In this document: one piece after another, positions 45,745 through 55,099 of the stretch | Position numbering within the stretch: the stretch's first letter is position 1 | How the letters are laid out: each line of letters starts with the position of its first letter | Assembly: GCA_018607365.1 (NCBI GenBank) | Contig: JABBBT010000033.1 | Span: 1 to 59,278, forward strand | Length of the DNA stretch: 59,278 nt | DNA from: SAR86 cluster bacterium | Lineage (GTDB): Bacteria; Pseudomonadota; Gammaproteobacteria; Magnimaribacterales; D2472 | Direction: 5' to 3' | The notes under the pieces: model-generated | What the model saw: only the letters and a program-made list of their open reading frames with translations | Databases searched by the model: none | Told to the model about the DNA's origin: nothing | Made by a program: the position numbers and the translations under genes

Positions 45745-46779
45745 GTGAATCAATCGAAAAGCAAATTGCCTAAACATTTATTAGTAATCTTTATTATCTT
45801 TTCTAATTTCTCCTTTGGGAAGGAATTTAATGAACTTTTTACTGTTTATGAGCCTATTAAGGAATCTTCACAAATTGAAAAATCAATTAATTCCTCATTT
45901 AATAATATGGTTTATAGACTAAGTGGATCATCATCCCCATCAAATGTATGGAAAATTATAAATTCGGGTGTAAAAAGAAAAGACCTTATTCTTAGCTACT
46001 CTATAAAAAAGATTGATAATCAATCATATTTACAAGTCGTATTTGACCAAAAAAAGTTTATAAATCAGCTAGCAGCATTGTCTATACCAATAGTTAACTA
46101 CTCAAGGCCTGTTTTATTTTTTTTAATAGAAGTTGATTCGGGCTCAAAACGCCCATATTTTTTAACTGATACTACTGAGCTTAGTGAGATAGACAAAGTA
46201 ATCATAGAATCACTTAACAAGTTTTCTACCAATAGAGGGATATTTTTAGAGCTACCAGTATTTGATCTGCAAGACACACAAGACCTATCTTCATTAACGA
46301 TCTTATCTAATCCTGTTAATAGAATTTCATCTAAATATAATTTTGATCAACTGATAAAAATAAAATTTACAAAAAGTGGAATTAATAATTGGTATGCTTC
46401 TGGTGATTTAGAATACTCAACATCATCTGAAAATTCTACCGATGAAATCTTAGCAGTTTTTGATAAATACTTGAGCGAATTAATAGACTCTAATTTAAGT
46501 AAACTAAACATCAAGCCTGAAAAAAAATCTTCATTAGATATTTTCATAAATGATGTTTATTCATATGAGGATTACATTAATTCAAGGGATAGGCTCAATA
46601 AAACTATTGGTATATCATCAATTGATATTATGAGTTTTCAGAATAATACAATCGCATACAAGGCAAACACTATTGGTAATTTAGATAATCTTATCAATGA
46701 GTTTGAGGATAGTAATTATTTTAAAATCCTTAATCTAGATAAAAATAAAAAATTAATTTTTTTAAAGCATCAAAGATGA
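45745..46779 (+). CDS. DUF2066 exported protein
   Basis: 344 residues from GTG 45745, chosen because it gives a normal signal peptide (basic KSKLPK, then LLVIFIIFSNFSFG). A TTG at 45724 would overlap the purM start. NNMVYRLSGSSS and the following beta-rich region fit DUF2066, conserved next to purM in gammaproteobacteria. Function unknown. Its TGA overlaps the next ATG. Confidence 0.78.
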   Translation: MNQSKSKLPKHLLVIFIIFSNFSFGKEFNELFTVYEPIKESSQIEKSINSSFNNMVYRLSGSSSPSNVWKIINSGVKRKDLILSYSIKKIDNQSYLQVVFDQKKFINQLAALSIPIVNYSRPVLFFLIEVDSGSKRPYFLTDTTELSEIDKVIIESLNKFSTNRGIFLELPVFDLQDTQDLSSLTILSNPVNRISSKYNFDQLIKIKFTKSGINNWYASGDLEYSTSSENSTDEILAVFDKYLSELIDSNLSKLNIKPEKKSSLDIFINDVYSYEDYINSRDRLNKTIGISSIDIMSFQNNTIAYKANTIGNLDNLINEFEDSNYFKILNLDKNKKLIFLKHQR

Positions 46780-47327
46780 GCAAATACTTCATATTTATAC
46801 CGAACCTCTTATCCCTTCTAAGGATTGGTTTAGTCTATCCAATTTTGAACAACATCTTTCTAGGTGAGTTTGTTATTAGTTTTATTTATTTCATGGTTGC
46901 AGCTTTTACAGATGCTTTAGATGGGTTCCTTGCTAGAAAAATGCATTGGCAAACTTATCTTGGAACTATTCTAGACCCAGTAGCTGACAAGTTACTTCTT
47001 TCAGGTACTATTTTTATATTGTGGCTCAATGAATATATTCCTCTTTATATTTTTATTATTTTTTTTGGAAGAGACCTTGTTATTCTCCTCGGTGCAGCAG
47101 TTCATATGACGTTAATTGAAACTGAAACGCCTTCACCAAATATTTTAGGAAAAATTACAACCACTCTTCAGGTCATTTATATTCTTTTAGTCATGCTCTT
47201 ACAGATACTTCAATATAATATTTCTTTGATTGGATTAGATATTTTTATAATTTTAATAACTATTTTAAGCCTTATTGTTTACTCTAAAGACTGGTTCATC
47301 AGCCTTAATAAATACCATAATGAGTAA
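46776..47327 (+). CDS. CDP-alcohol phosphatidyltransferase
   Basis: 183 residues with about five membrane helices. The signature D-x2-DG-x2-AR-x8-G-x3-D-x3-D is seen in DALDGFLARKMHWQTYLGTI and LDPVADKLLL. Transfers phosphatidyl or a similar group from a CDP-alcohol, PgsA-like, but the alcohol cannot be read. Coupled to DUF2066 upstream (ATGA) and overlapping hda by 8 bases. Confidence 0.88.
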   Translation: MSKYFIFIPNLLSLLRIGLVYPILNNIFLGEFVISFIYFMVAAFTDALDGFLARKMHWQTYLGTILDPVADKLLLSGTIFILWLNEYIPLYIFIIFFGRDLVILLGAAVHMTLIETETPSPNILGKITTTLQVIYILLVMLLQILQYNISLIGLDIFIILITILSLIVYSKDWFISLNKYHNE

Positions 47328-48006
47328 CCCCAAACAATTAACATTTCCATGGAATAAATCCTTTCATTCTTCTTTTGAAAGTTTCTATGTTGATCCTCAA
47401 AATGAGCAACTAATATCAAGTCTTAAAAATATTTCGATAAATGAAAATATTTATATTTATGGTTTAAAAAATTCTGGGAAGACTTACTTACTCCAATCAC
47501 TGTGCAATGAATACAGTAAGAGTAATAAATCTTCATTATTTTTACCCTTAATAGATGTTATTAAGCATGGAATTGAAATTATTGATTCTATTGAAAATAT
47601 GGATTTAGTTTGCATTGATGGGTTAGAAATCATTTCTCACAACAAAGAGTGGGAGGTTGGACTGTTTAATTTAATTAACAATGCTCTTCAGACAGGCTGT
47701 AGGCTTGTTTTTACTTCATCAAGTGAAGAGGGCAAAATTAATTTTTCTTTGGCTGATCTTGATTCAAGAATTAGAAAATTTCAAAGCTATGAAATTTTTT
47801 CTATAAGTGACGAGCATCTTTTCAAAGCATTAAAAAAAATATCGAATCTTAGGTCTATAACTCTTGGTGAGAAGGAAGCTCAGTATTTAATTACATATAC
47901 CAAAAGAAATATAGCCGATCTTGTTAACATCCTTGAGAGCCTCGATCAGCTATCAATAGAAAATAAAAGGAGGATCACCATCCCCCTTATAAAAGAATTA
48001 CTCTAG
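47320..48006 (+). CDS. hda: DnaA regulatory inactivator Hda
   Basis: 228 residues from ATG 47320 (an upstream in-frame start at 47275 lies deep in the preceding gene). The N-terminal clamp-binding motif QLTFPW is at 6-11. AAA+ domain with Walker A GLKNSGKTYLLQ, LVCIDGLE in Walker B position, and ADLDSRIR sensor region. With the beta clamp it promotes DnaA-ATP hydrolysis. The purM/DUF2066/CDP-transferase/hda neighbourhood is conserved in gammaproteobacteria. Confidence 0.88.
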   Translation: MSNPKQLTFPWNKSFHSSFESFYVDPQNEQLISSLKNISINENIYIYGLKNSGKTYLLQSLCNEYSKSNKSSLFLPLIDVIKHGIEIIDSIENMDLVCIDGLEIISHNKEWEVGLFNLINNALQTGCRLVFTSSSEEGKINFSLADLDSRIRKFQSYEIFSISDEHLFKALKKISNLRSITLGEKEAQYLITYTKRNIADLVNILESLDQLSIENKRRITIPLIKELL

Positions 48007-49827
48007 ATCACACTCAAAGCAATAAGCTAGTACACTTTTTTCTTTAGGATTGATTAACTTGAAGTGTTTCGGTAGGACTGAGTTAAGAAAATCAATTCTT
48101 GGATCAGAGCTAATTTTAAAATCTACTTTTTCCAGAAGCCCATTAATAAATAATTCAAATGGATCCATTGGTTTTTCATACGTCTTCAGATTATAGTCAG
48201 TTATCTCTGCCATATTTGCAGCAGATGATATGGCTTCCTCTAAACCACCAATAGCATCTACAAGCCCTAGTTCGAACGCTTTATTTCCAGCCCAAATTCT
48301 TCCACCAGCTATAGGAAGAACATCTTCATATGCCATGTCTCTATTATTAGCTACTTTAGTAACAAATTTGAAATAAGTGTTATCAATACTGGCTTGAATC
48401 ATAGTTTTGACATTATCTGGCATTGCTAATCTTTCATCCCATTCTCCAGCTTTTGTTGAACTAACCCCGTCCACTCGAATTTCAGCCCAATCATATAAGC
48501 CATCTAAAGTTGGAACAATTCCATAAACCCCAATCGACCCAGTAAGAGTATCGTTTTCTGCCCATATCTCATCTGAGTTTGTTGTAACCCAGACTCCACC
48601 AGATGCAGCTATATCTCCCATTGAAGAAACAATTGGTCTTCCTGTATTTTTAAATTCATCTAATGCATTAGTAATTAATTCACTTGCCCAGACATCACCA
48701 CCAGGACTATTCACTCTTAACACCATTGCTTTAACTGAATCATCGTCTGTAGCATCTTGTATATTCTTTACAATAGTATCTGAGCCAGCAACACCATAAG
48801 CTACCTCACCTGTCATAATCGCACCCTCTACATTTATAACAGCAATATTATTAGAAGATTTATTTTCTTTTTCATCTAATGTGGAAAGGTAGTCATATAT
48901 TGAAATGCTATCAGGAAAAGAGAACCTATCATCTTCATTATTTGGATATTCACTGAACATCCAAGCTTTTAGCTCTTCCCTTGTAACAACATGATCAACA
49001 AGGCCTAAGTTTTTTGCAACTTCAGCTGTTTCAGGGTTAGTAGTCATCATTTCCATGGCATTGTCGCCATAATTTTGGATAGACCCTTTAGGTAAATCTC
49101 TACCTGTTTCCATAATAGAAGTCATTTTTTTCCACATAGGGTTTGCAAACTCATTCCAAGCTAATTTATCAGCATCTGACATTGAATCTCTTGTATATGG
49201 CTCTGGACCAGATTTAAAATCTCCTGCAGTAAAAATATTAAAATTTAGTTTTATATTCTCATAAAAATCTACGTAATATTCTCTTTTTCTAGAAAAACCA
49301 AAAGCTTCAACACCGCCATAGTTGTTAACAAAAACTTCATTAGCTTGCGAGCTAATAAGATATGCATTATTTCCATAACCTTCAGCGTAAGCGATTACTC
49401 TTTTCCCACTATCTTTAACATGCTTAACAGCATCTGCAAGCTTAAATGCTGAAGACCAATACATTCCCAGTTCAGAAACGTTTAAATATACCGCGCTTAA
49501 ATCATCATCAGTTGCTGCATTATTTAACACATCTAGTAAATCCTGAAGTTCATGTTGCTCAACTTGCCCACCTCCAGAAATAATTTGATCTAATGAAATA
49601 TCACTACTGTTCACTCCTGAGTCAACAACAACGCCAATAGGCTTAAACCAAAGAATCTTATCTTTTGTATCTACTTTTTCTTCCCCACCAAATGAAGATG
49701 CTAGTCCACCCAAGATTGAAAAGGTCAGAACAACAAGAACTATTGCGGTCACACTGTTTAGTAATATTTTTCTTGTTAACGCTAGGAAATCACTAGCCTT
49801 ATTCCATATTGATTTATTGTTACTCAT
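47998..49827 (-). CDS. sppA: Signal peptide peptidase SppA, long (67K) type
   Basis: 609 residues. One N-terminal membrane anchor (about 20-45), then tandem S49 domains. The catalytic lysine K205 (AGDFKSGPEPY) is in the N-half and the serine S409 (SMGDIAASGGVW) in the C-half, matching E. coli K209 and S409. It degrades cleaved signal peptides. It converges with hda, overlapping by 9 bases. Confidence 0.93.
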   Translation of the reverse strand: MSNNKSIWNKASDFLALTRKILLNSVTAIVLVVLTFSILGGLASSFGGEEKVDTKDKILWFKPIGVVVDSGVNSSDISLDQIISGGGQVEQHELQDLLDVLNNAATDDDLSAVYLNVSELGMYWSSAFKLADAVKHVKDSGKRVIAYAEGYGNNAYLISSQANEVFVNNYGGVEAFGFSRKREYYVDFYENIKLNFNIFTAGDFKSGPEPYTRDSMSDADKLAWNEFANPMWKKMTSIMETGRDLPKGSIQNYGDNAMEMMTTNPETAEVAKNLGLVDHVVTREELKAWMFSEYPNNEDDRFSFPDSISIYDYLSTLDEKENKSSNNIAVINVEGAIMTGEVAYGVAGSDTIVKNIQDATDDDSVKAMVLRVNSPGGDVWASELITNALDEFKNTGRPIVSSMGDIAASGGVWVTTNSDEIWAENDTLTGSIGVYGIVPTLDGLYDWAEIRVDGVSSTKAGEWDERLAMPDNVKTMIQASIDNTYFKFVTKVANNRDMAYEDVLPIAGGRIWAGNKAFELGLVDAIGGLEEAISSAANMAEITDYNLKTYEKPMDPFELFINGLLEKVDFKISSDPRIDFLNSVLPKHFKLINPKEKSVLAYCFECDLE

Positions 49828-49889
49828 ATTTTTTTCTCCAAAAATTGATAATCATATTAGTAGATGTATTTAATATTGTAAAGTTAACT

Positions 49890-50219
49890 TTACATATTTC
49901 TTAATGTTCTAGGACCATAAAGACAATGAATAAAGAACAAAATTATTAAAATTATCTCACTAAGATCAAGAAAATGAGGAACTATTCCAAATACTCGCAA
50001 CGATGCTGATAGAAAATAAATTAACAGAATAAAACAAAAGCTTTGATACGACTTTACAGAGTTGATCTTTGCAAAGAAATAAAAAACTATAAAAGGGGAA
50101 ACCCAGATAATAAAAAAAATAAAATTAATCTTGTAGCTCACTAATGCAAGCAACTTTATAGAAACTAAAAGCAATATAAAAATATTAGTAATTTTTTTGT
50201 ATTTAGAAACACTAAGCAT
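49890..50219 (-). CDS. DUF2069 membrane protein
   Basis: 109 residues, four hydrophobic segments, matching the size and layout of DUF2069 proteins commonly found after wrbA. Overlaps the end of wrbA by 8 bases. Function unknown. Confidence 0.7.
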   Translation of the reverse strand: MLSVSKYKKITNIFILLLVSIKLLALVSYKINFIFFIIWVSPFIVFYFFAKINSVKSYQSFCFILLIYFLSASLRVFGIVPHFLDLSEIILIILFFIHCLYGPRTLRNM

Positions 50220-50808
50220 TAAAAACCTTAATAAGATTTGTTATTCTTTTTCCTGTCTCTTTGGCAATCAAATACTCCTCAGGCGTTAATGAATTGGAAT
50301 TATTTACACTTTCAACATGAGAGGGCCCATAAGGCGTTCCTCCAGATTGGGTTTCTCCAAGCTCTTTTATTGAATAGGGTGTTCCATGAATAATCATTCC
50401 ATGATGCAGCATGTATGTAATTAGATTATATAGAGTTGATTCTTGACCTCCATGCATTGAGCTTGTTGATGTAAATGCAAATCCAGGTATTCCTTCAAGT
50501 GCATTAGCTGCCCAAAGGTCACCAGTTGTATCAAGAAAATATTTCATGGGCGCAGCCATAGAACCAAACCTAGTTGGAGACCCAAGTGCTAGACCACTGC
50601 AGTTAATTAGATCTTCTTTTGTGCAGTAGACTTCATCTTGATCTGGTATTTTTGATTCTGTAGCCTCACTTACCGCAGACACTTTTGGAACAGTTCTAAT
50701 CTTAACCTCTACTCCACCTGATTCAGCGCCATCTGCTATTGCATGAGCTAGGTTTCTAACAGAACCACCAGCTGAATAAAAAAGAATTAGTAAATATTTA
50801 TTTTCCAT
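50212..50808 (-). CDS. wrbA: NAD(P)H:quinone oxidoreductase, WrbA-type flavodoxin
   Basis: 198 residues. FMN phosphate-loop region ILFYSAGGSVRNLAHAIADG (Tyr/Ser variant of the flavodoxin P-loop), LGSPTRFGSMAAPMKYFLDTTG, FTSTSSMHGGQESTL and SGGTPYGPSHV fit WrbA. Two-electron quinone reduction protects against redox stress. Divergent from the TlpA-like gene by 27 bases. Confidence 0.88.
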   Translation of the reverse strand: MENKYLLILFYSAGGSVRNLAHAIADGAESGGVEVKIRTVPKVSAVSEATESKIPDQDEVYCTKEDLINCSGLALGSPTRFGSMAAPMKYFLDTTGDLWAANALEGIPGFAFTSTSSMHGGQESTLYNLITYMLHHGMIIHGTPYSIKELGETQSGGTPYGPSHVESVNNSNSLTPEEYLIAKETGKRITNLIKVFNA

Positions 50809-50835
50809 ATCTGATAATTAGCCTAAAATGTCTGA

Positions 50836-51288
50836 ATGAATAATAAAATTATAACCTTCTTCTGTCTTATCTTTTTAATGGGATGTCAAAATAATGACAT
50901 TGAGGTCCTCAACGGGTCTGATACATCTTTTGGCAAACTTCAGGGTAAATGGATTGTTGTTAATTATTGGGCAGACTGGTGCGCGCCATGTATAAAAGAA
51001 ATTCCAGAGTTAGTAGAATTTGCTGAAGAAAATAAAGATATCCTTGTTTATGCCTTTAACTTTGATGAGTTAGACTCTGACGATCTTGCTCCTATTGCTA
51101 AAAAATTTAAAGTAGATATCCCATCACTGATATCTCATCCAAGAGAGATTTGGGGGATTCAAACGCCGCCAGCAGTTCCAGCTACTTTTTTTATTAACCC
51201 CGAAGGAGTTTTAGTAAAATCATTTTTTAGACCCCAAACAAAAGATAGTCTCAATGAAATCTTAGATGGACTCCAAAAGAGTGCTTAA
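50836..51288 (+). CDS. TlpA-like thioredoxin lipoprotein
   Basis: 150 residues. Lipobox IFLMGC near residue 17, then a thioredoxin fold with WADWCAPCIKEIPEL and cis-Pro in TPPAVPATFFI. A membrane-tethered periplasmic thiol reductase, possibly in cytochrome c or envelope thiol maintenance. Ends inside the convergent M23 gene (27-base overlap). Confidence 0.82.
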   Translation: MNNKIITFFCLIFLMGCQNNDIEVLNGSDTSFGKLQGKWIVVNYWADWCAPCIKEIPELVEFAEENKDILVYAFNFDELDSDDLAPIAKKFKVDIPSLISHPREIWGIQTPPAVPATFFINPEGVLVKSFFRPQTKDSLNEILDGLQKSA

Positions 51289-52059
51289 ATAATTGTCTTT
51301 TAGCAAAGATTCTGGATTGATTCTTATCTCGTTTAAATAAACAGTCCAATGCAAATGTGGTCCTGTAACTCTTCCTGTTGAGCCAACTTTACCTATGAGA
51401 TCTGATTGTTTAACAATATCCCCTTTGTTAACAAGAATTTCAGAAAGATGGCTATAAGATGAAAGCAACCCATAGCCATGATCTAGAATTATATAATTCC
51501 CTCCATAAAAAAAATTACCTGTAAGAATTACTTTTCCATATGCAGGAGCAATAATTGGCGACCCCTCTGGAGCTGCTATATCTAATGCTAGGTGTGGAGA
51601 TCTAGGAGAGTTATTGATGAATCTTTTTTTACCATATCGACTAGAGATTATTCCCTCAACAGGACTTATAAAATCAAGAAGTGGCTTAAAGTTATTAGAG
51701 TAGGTTTTTACAGCATCTTTTATAAGTCTAGATTCTTTATAAGCTCTAGCTGCATCCTCATTATTTAGGTCTACTTGAGAAAGGTTATCTATTGTTATTC
51801 TTGACTCTCCAAAATCTTTTTTTTGAATATTGATCTGTATGTCATACAAGTCCAAAGATAGATTGGTATTGTTATAAGGAATTGGAATAATAATAACTTT
51901 ATTAAGATCATCCTCAACAACCAATTCATTAGAGATTATATTTTCAGTAGATTTTTTTAGCTTAATTGCAATTAATTCACCAGGTATTGCAGAATATTCA
52001 GCATTAATTAGCAAAGTAAAAGTATATAGAAAACAGAGTAAGAGTTTATTTTTTATCAC
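51262..52059 (-). CDS. M23-family peptidase, LytM/NlpD-like
   Basis: 265 residues starting at GTG 52059 inside the 3' end of xseA (14-base overlap). Signal peptide (1-20), then a C-terminal LytM domain with zinc ligands in HLALDIAAPEGSPI and GPHLHWTVY. A cell-wall peptidase or, like some members, an amidase activator; both metal motifs are intact, favouring an active enzyme. Confidence 0.88.
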   Translation of the reverse strand: MIKNKLLLCFLYTFTLLINAEYSAIPGELIAIKLKKSTENIISNELVVEDDLNKVIIIPIPYNNTNLSLDLYDIQINIQKKDFGESRITIDNLSQVDLNNEDAARAYKESRLIKDAVKTYSNNFKPLLDFISPVEGIISSRYGKKRFINNSPRSPHLALDIAAPEGSPIIAPAYGKVILTGNFFYGGNYIILDHGYGLLSSYSHLSEILVNKGDIVKQSDLIGKVGSTGRVTGPHLHWTVYLNEIRINPESLLKDNYLSTLLESI

Positions 52060-53413
52060 TAGTATTTTTAACCTCCATATCTAGAAAACCCTCACTAAGT
52101 CTTGCGGTAAGATTTTCGCCTACAAGAACATCAGAGTTAGTTTTTATAGCCTGGCCATTTTTATTTTGGATAATGGCATAACCTCTATCAAGAATTGATA
52201 ATGGATTTAAGATAAGCAGGTTTTTATTTGATTCTTTTATTTTTAGCTCTTTAATAGAGAGCTTATTTTTAATATTAATCTCAATTAGTTTTGATATATT
52301 TTTAATTCTAGAATCTAGCTTTTGAAGAAGGTTTTTAGGGTTGCGCTCCATCAATCTAGAATAATAAGTATTTAATTTTTGAAATTCTGTTTTAGTATTA
52401 AATTGTATATTCTGTTTTAACCTAAGCTCAAAGCTATCTAGCTTTTGGTTTTGTTCTCTTAGCTTTATTAGTGGGCTTTTTAAATCAGACTTTATTGAAT
52501 TTATTGCATGTCTCTTCAATTTAAATAAGTGAGATGCTCTGGATACTAATTTTTCAAAATAATCTTCAAGCCTGTCAAAGGCTTTAAAATTAAATTCAGT
52601 AACTAATTCTGCTGCTGCTGTTGGTGTTGGAGATCGTGTATCTGAAACGAAGTCGCAAATTGTAAAATCTATTTCATGCCCTACGCCTGATATTGTTGGT
52701 ATTGGAAACGCAAATATCTCTCTAGCAAGCTCTTCATTGTTAAAACACCATAAATCCTCTATAGAGCCACCGCCGCGTGAAAGTATGACCACATCAATTG
52801 GGTTGTCTTTGTTATTCTCATTGAATAACAATATTCTGTTTAGTGCTTTTATCATTGTTCTAGGAGCAGTATCACCTTGGACAACAGATTTACTTAAGGT
52901 GACTTGAGCTGAAGGGGCTCGTCTTTGAATAGTGCTTAATATATCTTGAAAAGCTGCTGTTGACGATGATGTTATTACTCCAATATGTTTTGGTGAGTCT
53001 GGGAGATGAAGTTTATTTTCTAAATCAAACAAACCTTCGTTATCAAGTTTCTTTTTAAGATCTTCGAACTGCTGCATTAGGTTGCCAGAACCTGCTTGTT
53101 CAATAGATTTAACCATTAACTGATATCTACCTGAGGCCGGGTATATGCTTACCTGCCCTTTAAGTATGCACTTGTCTCCATTTTCAGGATTAAAATTTAG
53201 TTTTGATGCTTGAGATCTCCACATTGCACATCCAATGGCACCATCTTCATCTTTTAATGTGAAATAAATGTGACCTGAACTAGGTCGAGACATGTTGGAT
53301 ATTTCACCAACAACCGAAATATTGTTAAACGCATTTTCTAATAAATATTTCGCAGATCTATTTAACTCTCCTACAGAGATAATTTCTATTTTCTGATCTA
53401 CAATGTTATTCAT
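52046..53413 (-). CDS. xseA: Exodeoxyribonuclease VII large subunit
   Basis: 455 residues from ATG 53413 (a TTG two codons earlier at 53419 is possible). The N-terminal OB fold has GEISNMSRPSSGHIYFTLKDEDG; the catalytic domain has GVITSSSTAAFQDIL, VVILSRGGGSIEDLWCFNNEELAREI, GVGHEIDFTICDFVSDTRSPTPTAAAELV; a long coiled coil follows. With XseB it degrades single-stranded DNA. xseB is not nearby. Confidence 0.95.
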   Translation of the reverse strand: MNNIVDQKIEIISVGELNRSAKYLLENAFNNISVVGEISNMSRPSSGHIYFTLKDEDGAIGCAMWRSQASKLNFNPENGDKCILKGQVSIYPASGRYQLMVKSIEQAGSGNLMQQFEDLKKKLDNEGLFDLENKLHLPDSPKHIGVITSSSTAAFQDILSTIQRRAPSAQVTLSKSVVQGDTAPRTMIKALNRILLFNENNKDNPIDVVILSRGGGSIEDLWCFNNEELAREIFAFPIPTISGVGHEIDFTICDFVSDTRSPTPTAAAELVTEFNFKAFDRLEDYFEKLVSRASHLFKLKRHAINSIKSDLKSPLIKLREQNQKLDSFELRLKQNIQFNTKTEFQKLNTYYSRLMERNPKNLLQKLDSRIKNISKLIEINIKNKLSIKELKIKESNKNLLILNPLSILDRGYAIIQNKNGQAIKTNSDVLVGENLTARLSEGFLDMEVKNTSDKK

Positions 53414-53430
53414 TTTCAAATTATAACTTC

Positions 53431-54312
53431 ATGATTAATAATTTTCAGCGTTCAAATTATTTTCTTATGCTAGCAACAGGCGCAATGCTAATTGGTTTTG
53501 CTCCAATATTTGTTAAATGGAGTGAATTGTCCCCATCTTCTATAATGTTTTACAGAATGGTGTTTACATTACCATTCTTATTTATCTTAAATTTTTACCT
53601 CAATAAAAAAATCTCATTTAGCTTAAAAAATAAAAAAACTATATTTTATTCTGCGATAGCATCCATGGCTTTTACCTTTGATTTAGTTTTGTGGCACTAT
53701 GCAATGGATATAACCTCAGTTTCAAATGCAACAATTATTGTAAATTCTGCACCCATACTAATAGCTATCTTGAGCTATATCTTTTTTAAAGAGAAGCCCT
53801 CTAAAGGTTTTGCATCATCATTTTTCATCACCTATATTGGTATTATTGGACTAATAATCTTTTCAAATAATTATCTTAACGGAAAAATACTAGGGGATAT
53901 TTTATGTCTATTTGCTGCACTTGGTTATGCGGTATATTTGTTAATAATATCTAAGCTTGGAAAAGAAACTGCATTAAACATAATATTTTATACAACCTTA
54001 TTTTGTAGTATTTTTGCTCTTATACCAATGCTTCTTGAATCTGGTAACAAATTTCCAACAACAAGTTTTGAATGGAAGAATTTATTCTTGCTAGCTTTTT
54101 TATGTCAGTTTGGGGGACAATTTTTAATTACATATGGTATTGCAAATATATCAGCATCTAGTGGTTCCATAGGTTTATTAATGCAGCCATTAACAGCAAC
54201 AATTTTAGCCTCATTTATCTTTTCAGAAATATTAAATACCAATCAAATACTATTTGTACTCATTACTCTTTTTGGTATTTATAGAGCTAGAATAAGCCTT
54301 TCAAAAAATTAA
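53431..54312 (+). CDS. EamA/DMT-family transporter
   Basis: 293 residues with ten membrane helices in two EamA halves (about 8-140 and 150-290). IGFAPIFVKWSELSPSSIMFYRM and the late SGSIGLLMQPLTATILASFIF are typical. Usually exports metabolites or amino acids; substrate unknown. Only 17 bases separate its start from the divergent xseA start, so promoters must overlap coding sequence. Confidence 0.85.
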   Translation: MINNFQRSNYFLMLATGAMLIGFAPIFVKWSELSPSSIMFYRMVFTLPFLFILNFYLNKKISFSLKNKKTIFYSAIASMAFTFDLVLWHYAMDITSVSNATIIVNSAPILIAILSYIFFKEKPSKGFASSFFITYIGIIGLIIFSNNYLNGKILGDILCLFAALGYAVYLLIISKLGKETALNIIFYTTLFCSIFALIPMLLESGNKFPTTSFEWKNLFLLAFLCQFGGQFLITYGIANISASSGSIGLLMQPLTATILASFIFSEILNTNQILFVLITLFGIYRARISLSKN

Positions 54313-54421
54313 ATTGTCATCAATTAAGCATATTATTTTTATAAATATAATAGTATTATTAGCAGCCTAATTTAATGGTTAAAAATTAATACCAAGTTTT
54401 GAACTTTAATTAGACAAAAAA

Positions 54422-54498
54422 GGGTGATTAGCTCAGTTTGGTAGAGCATCTCGTTTACACCGAGAGGGTCGGCAGTTCGAACCTGTCATCACCCACCA
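54422..54498 (+). tRNA. tRNA-Val (anticodon UAC)
   Basis: 77 nt. Acceptor GGGTGAT/ATCACCC, D stem GCTC/GAGC, anticodon stem TCTCG/CGAGA with loop TTTACAC (UAC), T arm with TTCGAAC, encoded CCA. Confidence 0.95.
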
Positions 54499-54546
54499 TT
54501 TGAGTTGAATTTTTATTATTTATATATATTATTCACTCAACTAAGT

Positions 54547-54621
54547 GGTCCGGTAGTTAAACGGTTATAATTCCGCCCTGTCACGGCGGTGTTCGGGGTT
54601 CGATTCCCCGTCAGACCGCCA
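54547..54621 (+). tRNA. tRNA-Asp (anticodon GUC)
   Basis: 75 nt. Anticodon stem CCGCC/GGCGG with loop CTGTCAC (GUC), T arm CGGGG-TTCGATT-CCCCG, discriminator G and encoded CCA. The acceptor GGTCCGG against TCAGACC has a C5-A68 mismatch and a G7-U66 wobble. The D stem GTTA/TAAT is AT-rich but paired. Confidence 0.92.
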
Positions 54622-54628
54622 CTTTATT

Positions 54629-55036
54629 ATGAATATTATTACTTTAAGCCTTTTAATACTTATCTACTCTTTGGTTTTAGGTATTATATTTGCCCAAGTA
54701 ATACTTACAGCACCTGTGGTATTCAAAGTTCTCGATAATCAAAACGCATCTTTATTTCTTAGAAAAATTTTTCCTAGATATTATTTATTGCTAACACTTT
54801 TAACTCTCCTAGCGCTATTAATCTCATATCTTTTTTTTGACACTATTGATATTTATTTAGCCTTAACGGCTGTTTCTTTTTCTTTTCTTGGTTATATTAT
54901 TATTCCAGTAACAAATGCATCTAGAGACAGAGGCTGGGACAAGTTATTTAAAGGGCTTCATAACTTGAGTGTGCTTAATACTCTGATAATCTTATTAATA
55001 TCTATCACTCAAGTTGTTAGAGTTTCTTTTTTATAA
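54629..55036 (+). CDS. DUF4149-like membrane protein
   Basis: 135 residues, four hydrophobic segments. APVVFKVLDNQNASLFLRKIFPRYY and the late RDRGWDKLFKGLHNLSVLNT fit DUF4149 (TMEM205-like) proteins. Starts 7 bases after tRNA-Asp. Function unknown. Confidence 0.75.
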   Translation: MNIITLSLLILIYSLVLGIIFAQVILTAPVVFKVLDNQNASLFLRKIFPRYYLLLTLLTLLALLISYLFFDTIDIYLALTAVSFSFLGYIIIPVTNASRDRGWDKLFKGLHNLSVLNTLIILLISITQVVRVSFL

Positions 55037-55050
55037 TTCTACCCAACACT

Positions 55051-55079
55051 TGAATTTTATAATTTCAACACCAATTAAT
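55051..55079 (+). promoter_or_regulatory. Possible heat-shock (sigma-32-like) promoter for htpG
   Basis: CTTGAA at 55051-55056 and CACCAATTA at 55071-55079 are 14 bases apart, approximating CTTGAAA and CCCCATNT. Position just upstream of htpG supports it; the -10 match is partial. Confidence 0.4.
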
Positions 55080-55099
55080 AGCTAATTAAAGGAGTTAAT

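Noticed and set aside
47275-47319. Longer N-terminus for hda
   Set aside because: It lies inside the phosphatidyltransferase gene and pushes the N-terminal clamp-binding QLTFPW away from the terminus; ATG 47320 fits the family.
54500-54540. Inverted repeat TTGAGT...ACTCAA between tRNA-Val and tRNA-Asp
   Set aside because: Long AT-rich loop and a bulge; more likely a processing or spacer stem than a terminator or regulatory element.
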